6,178 bases of DNA from an uncultured Lachnospiraceae bacterium (GTDB lineage: Bacteria; Bacillota; Clostridia; Lachnospirales; Lachnospiraceae), in the NCBI GenBank assembly GCA_947594085.1, contig CANQEB010000152.1, positions 1 to 6,178 on the forward strand. The letters are read 5' to 3'. The position numbers were made by a program, and so were the translations under genes. Shown here one piece after another: positions 1 to 5,949 of this stretch. Below the pieces are notes generated by a model, which ran no database searches, was not told the origin of the DNA, and was given only the letters and a program-made list of their open reading frames with translations. Each line of letters opens with the position of its first letter. The first letter of the stretch is position 1.

Positions 1-25
1 GATATGGAGCCGGATATTATCATAG

Positions 26-163
26 TTTCTGCGCTTGTTATGGGAATCGGGCTGTGGTTATCCGGAGCAGGTGATGGAGGCTCTGGAAAAGGGTGAGCTT
101 ACGCGGGACGACGTGGCAAAGTGTGCGAGGCGTGTGCTCGAGATGATCATGAAGCTGGGCTGA
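26..163 (+). pseudogene. C-terminal remnant, probably glycoside hydrolase family 3 (beta-glucosidase-like); frame disrupted
   Basis: This frame is open from just after a TAG at 23-25 to a TGA at 161-163. Its last ~35 residues (GYPEQVMEALEKGELTRDDV, then AKCARRVLEMIMKLG) look like the tail of the GH3 N-terminal barrel domain, where a 'G-x-L-T/S-x-x-D/E ... R-R-x-L-x-x-I-x-K-L' helix closes the domain. No start codon with a ribosome binding site is visible inside it, so it should be the end of a longer gene entering from the left. The other two + frames stop at 72-74 and 94-96. Frame 1 opens with Asp-Met-Glu, faintly like the Asp-Met-x-Met-Pro segment that precedes this helix in GH3 enzymes. 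An intact gene would therefore need a frame change within the first ~60 bases, which means either a decayed gene or a sequencing error. The GH3 assignment rests on pattern recognition of a short tail and is tentative. Confidence 0.4.
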
Positions 164-195
164 GAAAAGCAGAAATTTGCGTTGCGAGAAGGAGT

Positions 196-230
196 CCGGG
201 GACTGAGGAATCCTATCCTTAGTTCCCCGG
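196..230 (+). terminator. Hairpin, candidate terminator after the left-edge gene
   Basis: CCGGGGACTGAGG (196-208) can pair with CCTTAGTTCCCCGG (217-230) around an 8-base loop. The stem has 6 GC pairs at the base, one bulged T (223) and one G-T wobble. It lies 32 bases after the stop at 163 and 53 bases before the acetyltransferase start. No clean run of T follows (ATGTGATTTG), so it is a weak candidate for a classical intrinsic terminator and may only be an mRNA 3' structure. Confidence 0.45.
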
Positions 231-283
231 ATGTGATTTGATTAGGAAGAGAGAACCGGGAAAACACGGCGGGGAGATACGGT

Positions 284-775
284 ATGGAATTCAGAAAAGC
301 GACATTGGACGATCTCGCGAAGATCATGGAAATCTATGCGCGTGCCCGCGTGTTCATGGCGCAGACCGGGAACCCGCACCAGTGGGGTGACGACGGCTAT
401 CCTTCGGAGGAGTTGATTCGCGAGGACATCCGGGAGGGCGTCAGCTACGTCGCGGAGGAGGACGGACAGATTGAGGCGGTTTTCCTGTTCCGCATCGGCG
501 ACGATCCGACCTACCATGTGATCGAGGGCGGAAGCTGGCAAAATGACGAGCCATACGGCGTCGTCCACAGGATCGCCACGGCGGGCCGCGTCAAGGGCGC
601 CGGCGCGCAGTGTCTGCAGTGGGCCTTTGCGCAGTGCGGGAATCTGCGCATCGATACACACGATGACAACGTGGTGATGCAGCATGTGCTCGAGAAGAAC
701 GGCTTTGTGAAATGCGGCCGAATCTATCTGGAGAGCGGGGATCCGCGCGTGGCGTTCCAGAAAGTTCGTGTTTAG
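284..775 (+). CDS. GNAT-family N-acetyltransferase
   Basis: A 163-residue protein, the usual size for a single-domain cytosolic GNAT acetyltransferase, which moves an acetyl group from acetyl-CoA to an amine. The N-terminus (MEFRKATLDDLAKIMEIYAR) is the typical beta1-alpha1 opening. Motif A, the acetyl-CoA pyrophosphate loop, is at about residues 93-110, with HRI followed by VKGAGAQ (G105, G107) at the start of the next helix. Motif B follows with LRIDTHDDN at 121-129 and an 'EKNGF' turn at 137-141, as in relatives of this subfamily. The 'NPHQWGDDGYP' segment (30-40) recurs in a group of uncharacterised Firmicute GNATs, so the substrate is unknown. The ATG is preceded by GGGGAG (271-276) with a 7-base spacer, which supports this start. 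It is followed after 47 bases by larB, and its last codons lie inside a perfect inverted repeat. Confidence 0.93.
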   Translation: MEFRKATLDDLAKIMEIYARARVFMAQTGNPHQWGDDGYPSEELIREDIREGVSYVAEEDGQIEAVFLFRIGDDPTYHVIEGGSWQNDEPYGVVHRIATAGRVKGAGAQCLQWAFAQCGNLRIDTHDDNVVMQHVLEKNGFVKCGRIYLESGDPRVAFQKVRV

Positions 776-790
776 TGAACTAAACACGAA
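765..790. repeat. Perfect 12-bp inverted repeat across the acetyltransferase stop codon
   Basis: TTCGTGTTTAGT (765-776) and ACTAAACACGAA (779-790) are exact reverse complements separated by GA. The left arm encodes the last two codons and the TAG stop of the acetyltransferase, and the right arm is noncoding. As RNA it would form an 11-bp stem with a TGAA loop. As DNA it is a 26-bp dyad of operator-like size, 32 bases before the larB start. No T-run follows, so a classical terminator is less likely than a 3'-end stabilising hairpin or a protein binding site. The symmetry is seen directly; the role is inferred. Confidence 0.7.
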
Positions 791-822
791 ATGTGCGAAA
801 ATTAAAATGAGGTGACGCATAG

Positions 823-1614
823 ATGGAAGAAAAGGAGATTATGGAGCTTCAGGTGGGAAATTACGCGGACATCGACTTGAACCGAAGTGTCCGCCAGGGT
901 ATGCCGGAGGTGATTTATGGCGCCGGCAAGACCGCGGAGCAGATTGTCGGCATCGCTTCAGCGATGAGAGATCGCGGGATCGCGAACATTCTGATTACGA
1001 GGCTGGATCCGGAGAAGGCGGAGCAGGTAAGGCAAGGAATTGTGGAGGAAGGAAAAGCACAAAGCGGGCAGGAACAGGCTCAGGAAAGAGCGGAGCAGGC
1101 GTCGTCTCAGGAAGAGACGGAAAAGGCTTCAGCAGATACGGATTTCCTGTACAATGAGGTTGCGCGGATCGGAGTCGTGAATTGCAAGGAGACCGAAAAA
1201 CAAGGCAAGATTGTCGTAGTGGCGGCCGGAACAAGCGATCTTCCGGTTGCGGAGGAAGCTGCAGTCACGGCAGAGCTGTTCGGAAACTATGTGGAACGTA
1301 TCTATGATGTCGGAGTGGCAGGCATCCATCGCCTGTTGAACCGACTCCCGGCATTCGAGGACGCCAATGCGGTGATCGCCGTGGCGGGCATGGAAGGCGC
1401 GCTGGTCAGTGTGATCGGCGGGCTGGTCGCGTGTCCGGTTGTCGGGGTCCCGACGAGCGTGGGCTATGGAGCCAGCTTCGGTGGCTTGGCGGCCCTCCTC
1501 GCGATGCTGAATTCCTGCGCGAGCGGCGTCAGCATTGTAAACATCGACAACGGTTTTGGAGCCGGAGTGCTGGCGTCGAAGATCAACCGACAGTCGGTGC
1601 ACGAAGAGAAGTGA
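823..1614 (+). CDS. larB: Nickel pincer cofactor biosynthesis protein LarB (pyridinium-3,5-biscarboxylic acid mononucleotide synthase)
   Basis: A 263-residue cytosolic enzyme. LarB carboxylates the pyridinium ring of nicotinic acid adenine dinucleotide and releases AMP, giving the dicarboxylated mononucleotide that LarE and LarC turn into the nickel-pincer cofactor of lactate racemase and related enzymes. The N-terminal segment has the family signature RQGMPEVIYGAGKT (24-37). The C-terminal part is the AIR-carboxylase (PurE-like) fold: AAGTSDLPVAEEA (134-146), DVGVAGIHRLL (162-172), VAGMEGAL (187-194), PTSVGYGASFGGLAALL (210-226), LNSCASG (229-235) and VNIDNGFGAG (239-248). Cys232 matches the position of the cysteine reported as catalytic in Lactobacillus plantarum LarB. 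Residues ~73-106 are a Glu/Gln/Ala-rich low-complexity insertion between the two parts. GAGGTG (809-814) lies 8 bases before the ATG; a second ATG at 841 has its AAGGAG only 3 bases away, so 823 is preferred. No larC, larE or larA is visible in the window. Confidence 0.93.
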   Translation: MEEKEIMELQVGNYADIDLNRSVRQGMPEVIYGAGKTAEQIVGIASAMRDRGIANILITRLDPEKAEQVRQGIVEEGKAQSGQEQAQERAEQASSQEETEKASADTDFLYNEVARIGVVNCKETEKQGKIVVVAAGTSDLPVAEEAAVTAELFGNYVERIYDVGVAGIHRLLNRLPAFEDANAVIAVAGMEGALVSVIGGLVACPVVGVPTSVGYGASFGGLAALLAMLNSCASGVSIVNIDNGFGAGVLASKINRQSVHEEK

Positions 1615-1656
1615 CGGGAAGCCTGATTTGGAGCTTCGGAGGTGCTCGGACAAAAA

Positions 1657-1686
1657 TTGCCGGATGACGCGGCGATATGGTTTAAA
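1657..1686 (+). promoter_or_regulatory. Candidate promoter upstream of the chromate-transporter pair
   Basis: TTGCCG (1657-1662, 4 of 6 to the sigma-A -35 box) and TTTAAA (1681-1686, 4 of 6 to the -10 box) are 18 bases apart. A TG one base before the -10 (1678-1679) gives an extended -10. The site lies in the 108-base gap between larB and the first transporter gene, about 37 bases before its start codon. It is a weak match, and transcription could instead continue from larB, because no terminator is evident in the gap. Confidence 0.25.
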
Positions 1687-1722
1687 ATAACGGCGGAGTT
1701 TCCGTGAAAGGAAGAGGTATTT

Positions 1723-2298
1723 ATGAGTGAACTGTGGAATCTGTACGCGGCTTTTTTCCGTATTGGAATTTTGACGTTCGGCGGTGGTCTGACGATGCTT
1801 CCGATGCTCAAGTATGAGCTTGTGGAGAAGCGAAATTGGATCACGGAGGATGTGCTTCTGGATTGCTATGCGATTGGGCAGTGTACACCGGGCATCATCG
1901 CGGTGAACACGGCTACCTTTGTCGGCTACAAGAAGAAGGGGGTAATCGGCGGCATTGTCGCGACGCTTGGAATGGCGTCTCCGTCTATCCTGATCATCAC
2001 GGTCGTTGCGATGTTCCTCGAGGCGATGATGAGCTATGCCGTTGTACAGCACGCGATCATGGGAATCCGCGGCGGTGTCTGCGCGCTGATGCTCAACACA
2101 ATCTATGCGCTTGCCAAGAAGAGTCTCACGAGAAAGGATCAGGAGGGCAAACTTCATCCGGATAAGGTCTGTGTGGCGATCTGTGCTGTGGCGTTTTTGC
2201 TTGCGTTTTTCACGCCGATTCCGACGGTCGTGATCATCGTGTTCGCGGCGATCGCCGGAGTGATCATCGATAGAGTGGCGGGGGGTGTTACGGCATGA
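1723..2298 (+). CDS. ChrA-family (chromate transporter) membrane protein, first half of a short-chain pair
   Basis: A 191-residue integral membrane protein of the CHR family (Pfam chromate transporter domain). Short-chain members carry one domain of about 180-200 residues and usually occur as adjacent pairs; long-chain ChrA carries both domains in one chain. Family features seen are the N-terminal amphipathic helix with LTFGGGLTMLPML (17-29), the 'TPGIIAVNTATFVGYKKKG' segment (55-73, the usual PGP-type turn followed by a conserved glycine), a GG-rich helix with a SPS turn (76-88), and hydrophobic segments near 88-103, 148-164 and 167-183. The ribosome binding site AGAGG (1713-1717) is 5 bases before the ATG. 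It overlaps the next gene by 4 bases, indicating translational coupling and equal production. Some family members export chromate by proton exchange; for an anaerobic gut-type bacterium the natural substrate is unknown, so the name is a family label only. Confidence 0.92.
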   Translation: MSELWNLYAAFFRIGILTFGGGLTMLPMLKYELVEKRNWITEDVLLDCYAIGQCTPGIIAVNTATFVGYKKKGVIGGIVATLGMASPSILIITVVAMFLEAMMSYAVVQHAIMGIRGGVCALMLNTIYALAKKSLTRKDQEGKLHPDKVCVAICAVAFLLAFFTPIPTVVIIVFAAIAGVIIDRVAGGVTA

Positions 2299-2852
2299 GT
2301 CAGGCGTTCCTGCTGATTTTTGAATTCTTCAAGACCGGATTGTTCGCGATCGGCGGTGGTCCTGCGACAATTCCGTTTCTGATGGATATGGCGGAGAAAT
2401 ATCCGTGGTTTACGATGCAGGAGCTCTCAAGCATGATCGCGATCAGCGAGAGCACACCAGGACCGATCGGATTGAATATGGCGACCTACGCGGGCTTTCG
2501 CACACTGGGACTGTTCGGCGGCATCGTGTCCACGCTGGCGCTCGTGCTTCCGAGCATCATTGTGATTATCATCATTGCAAAGTTTCTGGACGGTTTTCAG
2601 GAAAATCGCATCGTGCAGGCTGTGTTTCGGGGAATCCGTCCGGCGGTGACGGCATTGATCGCAGCCGCGGTCATCAATATGATCCGTGTGACACTTTTCA
2701 CGGAAGAAGCCGGAAAGATAATTCCGCAATATAAAGGCTGTATCCTGTGTGTTATCATCTTCGCGCTGTTGCAGTGGAAGAAATTGCAGAAGCTTCATCC
2801 TGCGATCTGGTTTCTTGTCGCGGCGGTGGTGGGAGTCGTATTCCGGTTTTAG
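2295..2852 (+). CDS. ChrA-family (chromate transporter) membrane protein, second half of a short-chain pair
   Basis: A 185-residue integral membrane protein, paralogous to the gene before it and starting within its stop codon (ATGA at 2295-2298). Matching landmarks are FAIGGGPATIPFL (17-29), 'ISESTPGPIGLNMATYAGF' (50-68), the GG helix with an LPS turn (75-87) and hydrophobic stretches near 85-98, 115-134, 149-160 and 170-184. The STPGP turn (53-57) keeps the full PGP form, whereas the first partner has TPGI, so the two halves have diverged. A G-run (2280-2285) inside the upstream gene can serve as Shine-Dalgarno sequence. The two products most likely form a heterodimer equivalent to the fused two-domain transporters. 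A short weak hairpin (CATGC/GCATG, 2860-2874) follows the stop. Confidence 0.92.
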   Translation: MSQAFLLIFEFFKTGLFAIGGGPATIPFLMDMAEKYPWFTMQELSSMIAISESTPGPIGLNMATYAGFRTLGLFGGIVSTLALVLPSIIVIIIIAKFLDGFQENRIVQAVFRGIRPAVTALIAAAVINMIRVTLFTEEAGKIIPQYKGCILCVIIFALLQWKKLQKLHPAIWFLVAAVVGVVFRF

Positions 2853-2880
2853 ATGAAAGCATGCATTTGGCATGTGGATT

Positions 2881-2893
2881 TCTGTGACACAGA
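2881..2893. repeat. 13-bp palindrome in the gap before the HAD gene
   Basis: TCTGTG and CACAGA are exact reverse complements around a central A. The site sits 67 bases before the HAD start codon in a 107-base gap that otherwise shows no convincing sigma-A promoter. It could be a small operator, but a dyad this short can occur by chance. Confidence 0.25.
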
Positions 2894-2959
2894 CAACTGC
2901 AGGAAGTCAGGATATTGACGGTTGACCTCGGCATATGGAAAAGAGAAGGAGGCTCATAT

Positions 2960-3601
2960 ATGTACGAGTATATTCTTTTTGACCTCGATGGCACATTGAC
3001 GGATTCTGCGGAGGGAATCGTCAATTCTGTCATCTATGCACTGAAAAAGAAGGGAATCGAGGAGCACGATCGGGCAAAGCTGAACGCGTTTGTCGGGCCA
3101 CCGCTCATGGATTCCTTCATGAAATATTATGGAATGACGAAGGAAGAGGCCCGGGAGATGGTGCCGCTGTACCGGGAATACTTTGAGCCGAAGGGCTGGG
3201 CGGAGAATCGTGTCTATGAGGGAATTCCGGAGGCGCTTGCCAAGCTTCGCGCGCAGGGAAAGCATTTGCTTGTGGCGACCTCGAAGCCAGAGGCCTTTGC
3301 AAGGAGGATACTGGAGCATTTTGATCTAGCGCAGTATTTCGAGCTGATCCGCGGCGCCTCGATGGACGAGAGGATCAATCGCAAGGAGCAGGTGATCGCT
3401 TGTGTGATTGGGGAGATTGGCGAGGAGCACGTGAAAGAGATGGTCATGGTCGGAGACCGTGAACACGATGTGATCGGAGCTGAGTTGAATGGTCTGCCGT
3501 GCGTCGGGGTCCTGTATGGCTATGGCAGCCGGGAGGAGTTGGAGGCAGCCGGCGCTGTTGCCATCTGTCCGACGGTGGAAAAGCTGCCGGATTATCTTTG
3601 A
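2960..3601 (+). CDS. HAD-superfamily hydrolase, phosphoglycolate phosphatase (Gph)-like
   Basis: A 213-residue cytosolic phosphatase of HAD subfamily IA. Motif I is FDLDGT (7-12), with D8 the expected phosphoaspartate nucleophile and D10 the acid/base. A helical C1-type cap covers about residues 15-80. Motif II is VATSK (105-109), with Ser/Thr at 107-108. The motif III lysine is probably K142 in RINRKEQVI, and motif IV is VGDREHD (164-170), with D166 and D170 as magnesium ligands. All catalytic residues are present. Relatives are annotated variously as phosphoglycolate phosphatase, 5'-nucleotidase or sugar phosphatase, and the sequence alone does not decide between them. The start is fixed by AAGGAGG (2946-2952) 7 bases before the ATG. 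An upstream in-frame TTG at 2915 lacks such a site and would add residues before the invariant beta1 strand. The gene stands 107 bases after the transporter pair and 83 bases before the response regulator. Confidence 0.93.
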   Translation: MYEYILFDLDGTLTDSAEGIVNSVIYALKKKGIEEHDRAKLNAFVGPPLMDSFMKYYGMTKEEAREMVPLYREYFEPKGWAENRVYEGIPEALAKLRAQGKHLLVATSKPEAFARRILEHFDLAQYFELIRGASMDERINRKEQVIACVIGEIGEEHVKEMVMVGDREHDVIGAELNGLPCVGVLYGYGSREELEAAGAVAICPTVEKLPDYL

Positions 3602-3644
3602 AAGAGCAATACAGTAGCGCGAACAGATATGAATGTTGCAGACG

Positions 3645-3660
3645 AACTATTAAAATTGTT
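3645..3660. promoter_or_regulatory. AT-rich imperfect palindrome upstream of the response regulator
   Basis: AACTATTAAAATTGTT is an imperfect dyad (arms AAC-ATT and AAT-GTT) in the most AT-rich stretch of the window. It lies 24 bases before the TTG start of the response regulator and just before TATAGAT (3662-3668), which could be a -10 element. No properly spaced -35 box was found. It could be a promoter or operator for the signalling genes, but the evidence is only composition and partial symmetry. Confidence 0.25.
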
Positions 3661-3684
3661 GTATAGATGAAAAGGTGAGCAAGG

Positions 3685-4389
3685 TTGATTAAAATTGCGG
3701 TAGTTGACGATGAAAAGGAGTGTCTGGAGAGAATCGACGGATATCTCGACCGGATGAGCGAATATCAGGTCGAGTGCTTCCTGACTACGAGCGCGGAGGA
3801 ACTGCTGGAAAAGAGCAAGGCGGGCATGTGTTTTGACCTTGTTTTTCTCGACATCGAGATGGGAAGCATGACCGGGATTGAGGTGGCGAAACAGATCAGC
3901 GAGGGTGGCAGTGGCCCGCTGATCATTTTTACGACCGCACACAGCCAGTACGTCAAAGAGGCGTTCTATGTGAACGCGTTCCAGTACATGTTCAAACCGA
4001 TAGAGTTTGAGGATTTCCGCTATGAGTTTGAGCGTGCGGCGAACGCGGTGCAGCGCAGGAATCGAACCTTTGAGGTCAGCCACGGGCATGAGAAGGTTTT
4101 GCTGAAGTGCTCTGATATTTTCTATATCGAGACGAGGGACAGGCATCTCTTGGTGAAGACGGCGGATCGTGAGTATTTGTACAACGGAGCGCTCAAAGAA
4201 GCGGAGCGGCAGCTTTCCGGATATGGATTTTCGAGGGCGGAGCAAGGGATCCTCGTGAACCTCGGCCACGTGCGGAAGCTGGAGCAGACGCAGGTGGAGC
4301 TGGACAACGGGGAGACAAAGTTCGTCAGCCGCCGTATGTACAAAGCGTTTCTGGCGGATCTGAACATGTACCTTTCGCGAAATGAATGA
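3685..4389 (+). CDS. LytTR-family response regulator (AgrA/ComE-like)
   Basis: A 234-residue cytosolic transcription factor. The receiver domain covers about 1-120. It has the acidic pair D8/D9 (IAVVDDE), phosphoacceptor D56 in VFLDIEM (53-59), conserved T83/T84 in IIFTTAHS (80-87), and K104-P105 in YMFKPIE. A LytTR DNA-binding domain covers about 128-232: KVLLKCSDIFYIETRDRHLL (137-156), the VNLGHVRKLEQ strand-turn (191-201), and the 'FVSRRMYKAFLADLNMYLSR' end (213-232). Domain order and length match AgrA-type regulators, which pair with HPK10 kinases such as the one encoded next. The start is TTG with AGGTGAG (3673-3679) 5 bases upstream; residues M-IKIAVVDDE begin exactly at the first receiver strand, which supports this start. 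The kinase gene begins 66 bases after the stop, beyond a strong hairpin. Targets are unknown; autoregulation is common in the family but no clear LytTR direct repeat was found here. Confidence 0.95.
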   Translation: MIKIAVVDDEKECLERIDGYLDRMSEYQVECFLTTSAEELLEKSKAGMCFDLVFLDIEMGSMTGIEVAKQISEGGSGPLIIFTTAHSQYVKEAFYVNAFQYMFKPIEFEDFRYEFERAANAVQRRNRTFEVSHGHEKVLLKCSDIFYIETRDRHLLVKTADREYLYNGALKEAERQLSGYGFSRAEQGILVNLGHVRKLEQTQVELDNGETKFVSRRMYKAFLADLNMYLSRNE

Positions 4390-4430
4390 GCCGTGCCAGA
4401 CGTCGAAGATTTTTCGAGGGTGGCACGGCT
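4389..4430 (+). other. Strong intercistronic hairpin between response regulator and sensor kinase 1
   Basis: AGCCGTGCCA (4389-4398) is the exact reverse complement of TGGCACGGCT (4421-4430). A second short stem, TCGAA (4403-4407) with TTCGA (4413-4417), stacks inside it. The outer stem starts on the last base of the regulator's stop codon and ends 25 bases before the kinase ATG. Only TTACAAAC follows, not a T-run, so it fits an attenuating or mRNA-processing/stabilising element better than a full terminator. It could set unequal amounts of regulator and kinase. Confidence 0.6.
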
Positions 4431-4455
4431 TTACAAACACAATGGAGAATCAGCC

Positions 4456-5838
4456 ATGAATCTTATGCGAATCATAGCGAATCTGTTCGGCTGTATGATG
4501 AGTGTCTATATTGCGTTTGTCTACTGCGAGGCGTTCCTTCCGGGCAAATTCGGCAACGCCCGCGTGTGGATGATCCGCTGCGCGGCGTATGCGATCTGCC
4601 TGACGGACACGTTCTTCGTGGAGTTGCTCCCGTTGAGGATGCTGCTTGCGGTGTGCTGGATCATTCTGTTTACGTACTGCTATGAATGTCCTTTCCTGAA
4701 GCGCGTCTACTCAGCGCTGATTGTCTGCGTGGTCTCAAATATTGCCGAGGTGTTGACGGGAGTCACGACGGTCACGCTTCTGGGAATTGATATCAATGCG
4801 GTTCGTGACTCGGATTTCCTTTACAGCGTGAACGTCTTTGCGAGCAAGCTGATTGGACTTTTGCTGGTGAGGGTCATTTTGATCTTTGCGAAAAGAAACC
4901 GGGAGAGAAAGGATAACGGTTACTCGGCCGCGCTGCTGGTGGTCGCTTTGTTTATCTTGTTCCACATGGCGTTTTTCCTTCAGGCGACGCTCGAGGTCTA
5001 CTCGGTTGGGAGAAATATCCTGGCGGTGGTCTCCATGCTGCTGATGGCCGGCGCTATGGTCGCCGTGTTTATTCTCAACAATCGCCAGACGAGGTTTCGG
5101 GAATATCGGAACCGGCTGAACGAGATGGAAAGTCGTTACAGTCTGCAGGTTAAAAACTATGAGAATCTGCAGGATAACGCACGCGCGGCGGACAGGAATG
5201 TCCACGACGTGAAGAATTTCGTGTTGGAGGTTCGTTCCTGTCTGGAGCAGGGGCGAGTTGACGAGGCGAAAGAGCGGTTGAGTGAGTACAGCGAGAGCCT
5301 TGCCCGGACGTCCGGCAGCTCGTCGGGTTCGCTGACGGTGGACGCGTTGATCGACGCCAAAAAGAAAGAAATGGAGGCACTCTGTCCGGACAGGCATGTC
5401 TCGGTGGTGCTGGGCGGGGAGTTTCCTATCGACGAGATCGATCTGTGTATCCTGCTCGGGAACGCGCTCGACAACGCGATCGAGGAGAGCAGGCGTATTG
5501 CCGATCCCAAAGAGCGATCGATCGAGGCGCGTGTGTTGCCGGGCGCGGGCGGCCTCTCGATCTTTGTGCGAAATAAGATGGCGGTAGACGAGGGGGCAGG
5601 CGATGTGCGCGTCGATATGCCGGAGTCAAAGCATGGGTGGAGTGTCGGTGCAGCGGAGCCGAAATATAGAAGCGGCAGCGGCGCGAAATCGGATTTGCTT
5701 AGAAGCCGGAAGGACGATCCGCTCGCTCACGGTTTCGGCATCGGGAACATGCGGGCGATCTGCGAAAAATACGGCGGCAGTCTGGAGATTGCGAAGCGCG
5801 GCGGCTATTTTGAGCTGAGTGTTTTCCTGCCGGAGTGA
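4456..5838 (+). CDS. HPK10-type membrane sensor histidine kinase (AgrC/ComD-like, GHKL ATPase), copy 1
   Basis: A 460-residue sensor. The N-terminal half has about six to seven hydrophobic segments (near 4-24, 36-55, 58-77, 83-107, 123-146, 156-176, 186-207), as in polytopic AgrC-type peptide sensors. A helical linker (~209-246) leads to the phosphoacceptor box RNVHDVKNF (247-255, H250), then DHp helices. The HATPase_c domain has N box LLGNALDNAIEE (333-344) and G box HGFGIGNM (425-432). The ADP-binding lid region between them (~374-424) is longer than usual and rich in Ser, Gly, Lys and Arg. The start at 4456 is chosen because GGAGA (4444-4448) is 7 bases upstream and because the paralogue downstream begins with the same residues (MN..RII..LFGC). 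An in-frame GTG at 4393 would place the start inside the hairpin without a binding site. It probably phosphorylates the adjacent LytTR regulator; the ligand is unknown. Confidence 0.93.
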   Translation: MNLMRIIANLFGCMMSVYIAFVYCEAFLPGKFGNARVWMIRCAAYAICLTDTFFVELLPLRMLLAVCWIILFTYCYECPFLKRVYSALIVCVVSNIAEVLTGVTTVTLLGIDINAVRDSDFLYSVNVFASKLIGLLLVRVILIFAKRNRERKDNGYSAALLVVALFILFHMAFFLQATLEVYSVGRNILAVVSMLLMAGAMVAVFILNNRQTRFREYRNRLNEMESRYSLQVKNYENLQDNARAADRNVHDVKNFVLEVRSCLEQGRVDEAKERLSEYSESLARTSGSSSGSLTVDALIDAKKKEMEALCPDRHVSVVLGGEFPIDEIDLCILLGNALDNAIEESRRIADPKERSIEARVLPGAGGLSIFVRNKMAVDEGAGDVRVDMPESKHGWSVGAAEPKYRSGSGAKSDLLRSRKDDPLAHGFGIGNMRAICEKYGGSLEIAKRGGYFELSVFLPE

Positions 5839-5851
5839 AAGCGGGAAAAGC

Positions 5852-5936
5852 GAGAAACAGAGTGAAATGAGAAACCGAGCGGAATGAGAAGCAGAGTGAA
5901 ATGAGAAATCGGGCGGAACGAGAAACAGAGTGAAAA
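5852..5936. repeat. Purine-rich 17-bp tandem repeat, five units in alternating versions
   Basis: The five units start at 5852, 5869, 5886, 5903 and 5920. Odd units read GAGAAACAGAGTGAAAT with at most one change each. Even units read GAGAAACCGAGCGGAAT, with three differences between the two copies. The pattern is therefore a 34-bp higher-order repeat of A-B-A-B-A. About 81% of the + strand bases are purines. Degenerate flanking copies may extend it on both sides (5835-5851 and 5937-5970). The unit length is not a multiple of three and no single frame stays open, so it is not an ordinary coding repeat. It fills most of the gap between the two kinases. Confidence 0.9.
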
Positions 5937-5949
5937 GGGAACGGAAAAA

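Noticed and set aside
1129..2157. Long open frame on the minus strand (342 codons) antisense to larB and the first ChrA gene.
   Set aside because: It crosses two well-supported + strand genes, has no recognisable domain, and is rich in Arg/His as expected for the antisense shadow of GC-biased codons.
2915..2959. Upstream TTG start for the HAD gene, or TTGACG/TTGACC here as -35 boxes.
   Set aside because: AAGGAGG sits correctly before the ATG at 2960, and no -10 box occurs at 16-18 bases from either TTGAC element.
3611..3641. ACAG-type direct repeats (3611, 3623) as a LytTR binding site, and TTGCAG (3636) as a -35 box.
   Set aside because: The repeats match only 4-5 bases with a spacing unlike known LytTR sites, and the only -10-like TATAGA is 20 bases from TTGCAG.
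3592..4440. Long open frame on the minus strand (282 codons) antisense to the response regulator.
   Set aside because: It is the antisense of a complete receiver-LytTR gene, shows no family features, and has no separate promoter or ribosome binding site.
4393..4455. GTG start at 4393 for kinase 1, adding 21 residues.
   Set aside because: It lies inside the hairpin with no Shine-Dalgarno, and the paralogue's N-terminus aligns from the ATG at 4456.
5852..5936. CRISPR array.
   Set aside because: Units are directly adjacent with no unique spacers and are only 17 bases long.
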